In this document: in pieces, positions 58,969-64,000 of the stretch | Layout of the letters: the number at the start of each line of letters is the position of its first letter | Position numbering within the stretch: the stretch's first letter is position 1 | Assembly: GCF_900100205.1 (NCBI RefSeq) | Contig: NZ_FNEQ01000008.1 | Span: forward strand, 1-64,000 | Length of the DNA: 64,000 bases | Reading direction: 5' to 3' | Source of the DNA: Duganella sp. OV510 | GTDB lineage: Bacteria > Pseudomonadota > Gammaproteobacteria > Burkholderiales > Burkholderiaceae_D | Program-made: the position numbers and the translations under genes | The notes under the pieces: generated by a model | The model's database searches: none | Seen by the model: only the letters and a program-made list of their open reading frames with translations | What the model was told of the DNA's origin: nothing

Positions 58969-61251
58969 ATGAAGAGATTGTTCTTGCTGGCCCTGCTGCC
59001 ATCGCTGGCGGTGGCGGCGCCCGTCATTCCCGCCGGCTCGCTTGACCAGGTGCTGCGTGACTATATGCTGGCCAGCGGCGCCTTGCTGAGTGCCGACGGC
59101 CGCCTGACGCTGGACCGGAGCAGTCCAGGCCTGGCCGAATTGTCGGCGCCAGAGCGCGACCTGCCGCGCATTCTCAACGGCACCGGACTGGAAGCGGTGC
59201 GGCTGGCCGACGGCAGCTATCTGTTGCGCGGGCAGACGCCACCACCTGAAGCCGAGCTGCTGCCGGAAGTGGTGGCGCGGCCGGCAGCGCAGGCGCCGTT
59301 CGATGCGATCAGCTATTTCGCGGTCAAGGGCGGAGCACCGCTGCGCGACGTACCGCAGGCTTTGAGCGTGGTGGAGGCGACGCAACTGCACGAACGCGGT
59401 CTGCTCAGCATGGGCGAAATGCTGGCCTACGTGCCAGGCGTGCAGGCGACGCTGGGTGAGGGTAATCGCGACAGCGCCGTCTTCCGGGGCTATAACACCA
59501 GCGCTGATTTCTTTGTCAATGGGCTGCGCGACGACGTGCAGTATTACCGCGATTTCTACAATACCGAAACGGTGGAGGTTCTGAAAGGGCCGAACGCCAC
59601 GGCGTGGGGGCGTGGCGGTTCCGGTGGCGCCGTCAACCGCACCACCAAGCAGGCCCAATGGCGCGATATCGGCGAGGCTGATGTGCAGCTGGGGACGTGG
59701 CAGGACCGGCGCGTCAGCGTGGATGTCGGCGGCGCCTGGAATCCGCAACTGGCGTGGCGGCTGAACGCTGTCGACGAAAGCGCGCGCTCGTATCGCGATG
59801 GCGTGTGGCTCAAGCGGTATGGCGTTGCGCCATCGCTGTCCTGGCGCGATGCCGGCGGCACGCTGGTCCAGCTGAGCTATGAGCATTTTCACGACCGGCG
59901 CACGACTGATCGCGGCGTGCCTTCTTATGCGGGCCGTCCCGTGGACAGCGATCCATCCACCTTCTTTGGTGACGCCGCCAACAGCTACAACGGCGTGGAT
60001 ATCGATGCGATGACGCTGCGGGTCGAACGGCAGCTGGCGCCGTCGCTGAAATGGAGCAGTCAGCTGCACTATGCGGTCTACGACAAGTATTACCAGAACG
60101 TGTTCACCGGCGGCGTGGTGGACAACGGCGCGACTGCGCTGCTGATGGCCTACAAGCGCAGCGCGAGGCGCAGCAACCTGCTGTACCAGGGCGAGCTGGA
60201 AACCGTGGTGGACACGGGCACCCTGCGGCATCGCCTCAACGTTGGTATGGAACTTGGCCGACTGCGTACCGATAACGCCCGTGCCACCGGCTATTTCGAC
60301 AGCCTGGGCACGGACGTGCAGTATGCCTATGTGCCGGTGGCGCAGCCGGCCATCCATCTGCCGGTGAGCTTCCGCCCCACCGCGACCGATATGCAGAACG
60401 CCAGCCGCGCAGAGAATGCCTCGTTGTACATCCAGGACCAGATCACGCTGTCGCCGCAGTGGCAATTGCTGGCCGGCTTGCGCGCGGAGGCGGTAAATGT
60501 GGATTTCCGCGATATCCGCAACGCACAGCAACTGGCTAGCCATGATCGCCCGCTGGCGCCACGGCTGGCCTTGACCTATCGTCCGCTGCCGCCGCTGTCG
60601 CTGTACGCCAGCCTGAGCAAGACCTATGTGCTGCGGGTCGGCGAGCAAATGACATCGCTGACGGTCGATAATCAGTCGCTGGTGCCGGAAGTGGTGCGCA
60701 ATCAGGAGATCGGCGCCCGCTGGGATGATGGCGGGCTGTCGGCCAGTGTCGCGCTGTACCAGCTGCGGCGCGGGAATGTGCTGGTCGAGGACCCGCTCAA
60801 CGCCGGCGAGACCATGCTGGTGGAAGGGCAGCGCGGCCATGGCGTCGAGATGGAGCTGGCGGCACGCATTCATCGCGGCTGGCGGCTGAACCTTGGTTAC
60901 GCGCGCCAGCATTCGCGTCTGTCATCGGTACTGGATGGCGCGCAAATGCCGCATACGCCGCATCAGACCCTGTCTGCCTGGAGCAGTCATGCGCTGGTGC
61001 CGGGAGTGGAGGCGGCATTTGGTGTGATCGCGCGTAGCGCCATGTACACCTCGACCAGCAATGCGGTGCAACTGCCAGGTTATGCACGGCTGGATGCCAG
61101 CCTGGCGTGGCAGCTTGACCAGCGCAGCCGCTTGCAGATCCGCGTTGAAAACCTGACGGACCGCGCTTATTTCGGGGCGGCGTACAGTGACAATAATATT
61201 ATGCCGGGTTCTCCGCGCGCCGTGCGGATAGGGCTCAACAGCCACTTTTGA
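58969..61251 (+). CDS. TonB-dependent siderophore receptor with STN domain
   Basis: From the ATG at 58969 the product has 760 residues. It has a signal peptide (1-17, VAAP) and an STN signalling domain (about 20-85, GSLDQVLRDYMLASGALLSA), which links it to FecR. The plug shows APLRDVPQALSVVEATQLHE, FRGYNTSADFFVNGLRDDVQ and VEVLKGPNATAWGRGGSGGA, and the barrel ends in GLNSHF. The plug is of the catecholate type (Fiu/CirA-like). Its ligand both enters and triggers FecI. Confidence 0.9.
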   Translation: MKRLFLLALLPSLAVAAPVIPAGSLDQVLRDYMLASGALLSADGRLTLDRSSPGLAELSAPERDLPRILNGTGLEAVRLADGSYLLRGQTPPPEAELLPEVVARPAAQAPFDAISYFAVKGGAPLRDVPQALSVVEATQLHERGLLSMGEMLAYVPGVQATLGEGNRDSAVFRGYNTSADFFVNGLRDDVQYYRDFYNTETVEVLKGPNATAWGRGGSGGAVNRTTKQAQWRDIGEADVQLGTWQDRRVSVDVGGAWNPQLAWRLNAVDESARSYRDGVWLKRYGVAPSLSWRDAGGTLVQLSYEHFHDRRTTDRGVPSYAGRPVDSDPSTFFGDAANSYNGVDIDAMTLRVERQLAPSLKWSSQLHYAVYDKYYQNVFTGGVVDNGATALLMAYKRSARRSNLLYQGELETVVDTGTLRHRLNVGMELGRLRTDNARATGYFDSLGTDVQYAYVPVAQPAIHLPVSFRPTATDMQNASRAENASLYIQDQITLSPQWQLLAGLRAEAVNVDFRDIRNAQQLASHDRPLAPRLALTYRPLPPLSLYASLSKTYVLRVGEQMTSLTVDNQSLVPEVVRNQEIGARWDDGGLSASVALYQLRRGNVLVEDPLNAGETMLVEGQRGHGVEMELAARIHRGWRLNLGYARQHSRLSSVLDGAQMPHTPHQTLSAWSSHALVPGVEAAFGVIARSAMYTSTSNAVQLPGYARLDASLAWQLDQRSRLQIRVENLTDRAYFGAAYSDNNIMPGSPRAVRIGLNSHF

Positions 61252-61324
61252 AAATATTTTTGTATTTGTGGTTCCCTTTTTTGCGTCTCGCTTGGCAAAG
61301 GAGATGTAAGGAGGAGAGTGACAT

Positions 61325-61786
61325 ATGCAACAGCCGACGCATGGAAGCGCAGCGCACCAACGGGTGCAGGAATGGATACGCAAATCGCCGTTGCGCATCA
61401 CGAAGGCCCGGTCGGCCGTCGCCAGCGTGCTGCTGCGCCAGACGGAGCCGATCAGCGCCGAGGTGGTGTTCCGCCAGTTGATCGAAGATGACAAAAATAT
61501 CAGCCTAGGCTCGGTCTATCGCATCCTCAAACAAATGGAGGACGAGGGACTGGTGCTGCGCGACCGCCATGTGACCTCGGGCGGCATCAAGGCGATCTAC
61601 TCCATCCAGTCCGACACGGCGCACAACCGCAAGTATGTGTTCCGCTGCGATGTCTGCGGGCGCCAGCAGCGCATTGCCGATGCGGTACTGGCTGGCCAGC
61701 TGGCGAATGTGGCAGCGCTGGAAAGCTTCGATCTGCCGGAAGAGATATTGATTCCCGCCCGTTGCCGGGGATGCAACCCGGCCTGA
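61325..61786 (+). CDS. Fur-family metalloregulator
   Basis: This 153-residue protein has a winged helix (LRITKARSAVASVLLRQTEP, NISLGSVYRILKQMEDEGLV) and the Fur C-terminal domain with HNRKYVFRCDVCGRQQRIAD and CRGCNPA, giving two CxxC zinc pairs. It may sense iron, zinc or peroxide; the N-terminal GxxRITKxR is closer to Fur/Zur than to PerR. AAGGAGGAGAGTGACAT is a strong ribosome binding site. It lies 73 bases after the receptor gene and may control it. Confidence 0.9.
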   Translation: MQQPTHGSAAHQRVQEWIRKSPLRITKARSAVASVLLRQTEPISAEVVFRQLIEDDKNISLGSVYRILKQMEDEGLVLRDRHVTSGGIKAIYSIQSDTAHNRKYVFRCDVCGRQQRIADAVLAGQLANVAALESFDLPEEILIPARCRGCNPA

Positions 61787-61792
61787 AGGCTT

Positions 61793-61809
61793 TTTAACTC
61801 GCCGTTAAT
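61793..61809 (+). promoter_or_regulatory. PmrA box before arnT
   Basis: TTTAAC-TCGCC-GTTAAT is two TTAA half-sites 11 bases apart, fitting the PmrA consensus YTTAAK-N5-YTTAAK with small deviations. It is 47 bases upstream of the arnT start. Confidence 0.7.
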
Positions 61810-61856
61810 GATGGCTGAAATAGACTGCGCGCTTTCCTACGCAATCTGGTTCGTCC

Positions 61857-63476
61857 ATGCCTGTCTTTTCCCGCTCTGCGGTCGCGCTGCTCGCGCTGGC
61901 TACCGTCTTCATCGTCTGCTCGCTATTGGTGCTGGACGTCCGTACGCTGATCCCTCCTGATGAGGGCCGCTACGCCGAAATGGCGCGCGAGATGTTCCTC
62001 ACTGGCGACTGGGTTACCACCCGCCTGAACGGCATCAAATATTTCGAAAAGCCGCCGCTGCATTCCTGGATGAGCGCCGTGGCGTTCACCTTATTTGGCC
62101 TGGGCGATTGGCAGGCGCGTCTGTGGAATGGCTTGTGCGGCATCGCTGGCGTGTTCATGGTGGCCTACACCGGGCGGCGCGTGTTTGGCGGTCGCGCTGG
62201 TTTGTACGCGGCGCTGGTGCTGGGCTCCATGCTGTTCTGGGCGGCGGCGTCGCAATTCAATTCGCTGGACCTGCCGGTGGCCGCTACCATGGCGCTAGCC
62301 CTGTGCGCGCTGCTGCTGGCGCAGCGGGATGGGGCCAGCGATGCGCAGCGGCGCAACTGGATGCTGGTGTGCTGGGCGGGCATGGCGCTGTCTGTGCTGA
62401 CCAAGGGCCTGATCGGCGTGGTACTGCCGGGAGGCGTGCTCGCGATCTACCTGCTGGTGAGTGGCGATCGCACCATTCTGCGCCGCCTGCATCCGCTAGC
62501 CGGGCTGGCGTTGCTGCTGCTGATCGCCGTCCCGTGGTTCCTGCTGGTTGGCGCGCGCAATCCGGAGCAGCCCCAGTTCTTCTTCATCCACGAACATTGG
62601 GATCGCTTTTTCCTCAAGACCCATCATCGTGAAGGTCCGTGGTACTACTTCCTGGTGCTGATGCTGCCGGCGGCGGTGCCGTGGCTGCCGTTGCTGCCGA
62701 CAGCGCTGGCTGCCGCGCGCAAGCGGGTGGCAGGCCGCTTCCAGCCGATGCAACTGTTGCTGGTGTGGACGCTGTTCATCCTGTTCTTCTTCAGCTATTC
62801 GAGTTCAAAGCTGCCGGGCTATATGCTGCCGGTGTTTCCCGCCATGGCGCTGCTGATCGGCGTGCATCTTGAACGGACCACACGCGCAATGGCCGTTCTG
62901 GCTGCGGTCCTGCTGGCAGTGGTGGGAGTGGTCGGGCTGGCGTGCGCGCCATTTATCACCACCCTGGATACGCCGTTCCTGCACGCCGGCTTCGCGGCGG
63001 CGCTGCTGTGCGGGCTGGCGGCCTGGCTGGCGGAAGTACGAGGACAGCGCCTCGGCATGGTGCTGGCGGTGGCGCTTGGCGGCTGGCTGATGACGCAATT
63101 GCTGATGGCGTCGCACGAGCCGTTTGGCCGCCGCAAGGCCGGCCTGGATGCGGCCATGGCGATCCGCAGCGAACTGCGCGCCGATACGCCGGTCTATTCG
63201 GTCGGCACCTACGAACAGTCAATGACGTTCTACATGGGCCACACGGTGATTCCGGTGGCCTATGAGGGCGAGCTGGAGTTCGGCCTGGCACAGGAGCCTG
63301 TGCGCGGTATCGTGTCCCTGGAAGAGTTCTACAAGCGCTGGCGTACCGCCGCCGCGCATGGCCAGCCGCAGTACGCCATCATCCGCAACGACCTGTATTT
63401 CGAGGCACGCAGGCTAGGCTTGCCGATGCGCGAACGGGCGCGCGGCAACGAGATGATCGTCATTTCGTCGCCTTAA
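61857..63476 (+). CDS. arnT: ArnT-like lipid A 4-amino-4-deoxy-L-arabinose transferase
   Basis: This 539-residue GT39-type inner-membrane enzyme has about 12 helices. LIPPDEGRYAEMAREMFLTG with GDWVTTRLNGIKYFEKPPLH carries the catalytic Asp-Glu and the KPPL loop. Later motifs are FFFIHEHWDRFFLKTHHREG and FSYSSSKLPGYMLPVFPAMA. It moves L-Ara4N from undecaprenyl phosphate to lipid A in the periplasm, lowering affinity for polymyxin. Overall it fits ArnT well; some relatives move other sugars. The PmrA box argues for arnT. Confidence 0.85.
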   Translation: MPVFSRSAVALLALATVFIVCSLLVLDVRTLIPPDEGRYAEMAREMFLTGDWVTTRLNGIKYFEKPPLHSWMSAVAFTLFGLGDWQARLWNGLCGIAGVFMVAYTGRRVFGGRAGLYAALVLGSMLFWAAASQFNSLDLPVAATMALALCALLLAQRDGASDAQRRNWMLVCWAGMALSVLTKGLIGVVLPGGVLAIYLLVSGDRTILRRLHPLAGLALLLLIAVPWFLLVGARNPEQPQFFFIHEHWDRFFLKTHHREGPWYYFLVLMLPAAVPWLPLLPTALAAARKRVAGRFQPMQLLLVWTLFILFFFSYSSSKLPGYMLPVFPAMALLIGVHLERTTRAMAVLAAVLLAVVGVVGLACAPFITTLDTPFLHAGFAAALLCGLAAWLAEVRGQRLGMVLAVALGGWLMTQLLMASHEPFGRRKAGLDAAMAIRSELRADTPVYSVGTYEQSMTFYMGHTVIPVAYEGELEFGLAQEPVRGIVSLEEFYKRWRTAAAHGQPQYAIIRNDLYFEARRLGLPMRERARGNEMIVISSP

Positions 63477-63488
63477 TGCGCCGTTAAT
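63472..63488 (+). promoter_or_regulatory. PmrA box before the ArnA-type gene
   Basis: CTTAAT-GCGCC-GTTAAT is a near-perfect PmrA box that overlaps the arnT stop codon. It is 39 bases upstream of the next ATG. Confidence 0.7.
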
Positions 63489-63527
63489 GATTGCTTCGGC
63501 AGAATCGCAGACTTCAATGATTACCTG

Positions 63528-64000
63528 ATGGTGCAGCAAGTGAAAAAAGTATTGATCCTTGGCGTGAACGGCTTTATCGGCCACCACCTGTCGAAACGCA
63601 TCCTGGAAACGACCGACTGGCATGTGTATGGCATGGACATGAATACCGACCGTATTCCGGACCTGCTGGCGCATCCGCGCATGCATTTCTTCGAGGGTGA
63701 CATCACCATCAACAAGGAGTGGGTTGAATACCACGTAAAGAAGTGCGATGTGATCCTGCCGCTGGTGGCGATCGCCACGCCATCGACCTATGTGAAAGCG
63801 CCGCTGCGCGTGTTCGAGCTGGATTTCGAGGCCAATCTTCCCATCGTGCGCTCGGCAGCCAAGTACGGCAAGCATCTGGTGTTCCCATCGACGTCGGAGG
63901 TGTATGGCATGTGCCATGATGACGAATTCGATCCGGAGAATTCGGAACTGATCTGCGGCCCGATCAACAAGCCGCGCTGGATCTATTCGAACGCCAAGCA
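63528..64000 (+). CDS. ArnA-type UDP-glucuronate decarboxylase, N-terminal part
   Basis: The frame starts [20 protein letters not shown], runs past the window end and gives 157 residues. It has the Rossmann loop [14 protein letters not shown], the [20 protein letters not shown] segment and STSEVYGMC with the catalytic Ser/Thr and Tyr region. These are features of the ArnA dehydrogenase domain. The N-terminal formyltransferase domain is absent, so it is a stand-alone form. It oxidises and decarboxylates UDP-glucuronic acid for L-Ara4N synthesis. The start could also be the GTG five codons later. Confidence 0.85.
   Translation, partial: MVQQVKKVLILGVNGFIGHHLSKRILETTDWHVYGMDMNTDRIPDLLAHPRMHFFEGDITINKEWVEYHVKKCDVILPLVAIATPSTYVKAPLRVFELDFEANLPIVRSAAKYGKHLVFPSTSEVYGMCHDDEFDPENSELICGPINKPRWIYSNAK

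Noticed and set aside
58861-60912. A 683-codon minus-strand frame opposite the STN-type receptor
   Set aside because: It is an antisense shadow of a high-GC gene, without domains.

Overview
The window looks like chromosomal DNA of a GC-rich betaproteobacterium, most likely of the Oxalobacteraceae (Massilia/Duganella type). This is inferred from the long high-GC genes with antisense shadow frames, several TonB-dependent receptors, a PEP-CTERM-like exported protein, the FecI/FecR/FecA layout and the PmrA-box-controlled arn genes. No database search was possible, so family names rest on motifs read in the translations.

The left third (1 to about 21,950) is a mosaic genomic island. It starts with the end of an IS3-type element that has cut a small gene (91-525). 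Next come an unrecognised HTH protein (670-1941) and a tightly coupled pair: a GHKL-type ATPase (2281-3456) and a 750-residue protein with degenerate phosphoribosyltransferase-like patterns (3458-5710). This pair is a candidate undescribed conflict or signalling system. Positions 5841-12507 are a 6.67-kb IS66-family transposon with near-identical 25-bp inverted ends and a perfect 8-bp target duplication. It carries six passenger genes (AraC regulator, SDR, VOC, saccharopine-dehydrogenase-like, two SnoaL-like) besides tnpA/B/C. It sits inside an older, decayed IS66 copy whose tnpB halves abut it on either side. From 13171 to 19843 runs a leftward array of about 16 tiny, mostly unrecognised genes, many preceded by a similar AGGAAAA-type ribosome binding site. 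A tyrosine recombinase (19996-20667), a truncated GTPase-like gene, a tRNA-3'-end-like sequence with a terminator, and a second integrase relic close the island.

From 21994 the sequence reads as ordinary chromosome. An alpha-galactoside locus holds a DeoR/AgaR-type regulator, a GH27 alpha-galactosidase, a carbohydrate TonB receptor and an aldose 1-epimerase; CTTTCGAA repeats in the first two promoter regions suggest one operator. There follow a serine beta-lactamase-like protein, a VWA7-like secreted protein with a PEP-CTERM-like partner, a DUF2459 lipoprotein, a zf-TFIIB/TerB-like/TerC run, NhaR with ChaA, GH43 with a LacI regulator, and a MerR regulator with an FeS photolyase. The right part holds two iron-uptake loci, each with a Fur-box-like site: DUF3649/PepSY/DUF3325/siderophore receptor (47045-51488) and FecI/FecR/STN-type receptor (57517-61251), followed by a Fur-family regulator. 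Between them lie an M20 peptidase, a hybrid histidine kinase, a class I aminotransferase lacking its PLP lysine, and a LivK-type binding protein. The window ends in arnT and an ArnA-type dehydrogenase, each behind a good PmrA box.
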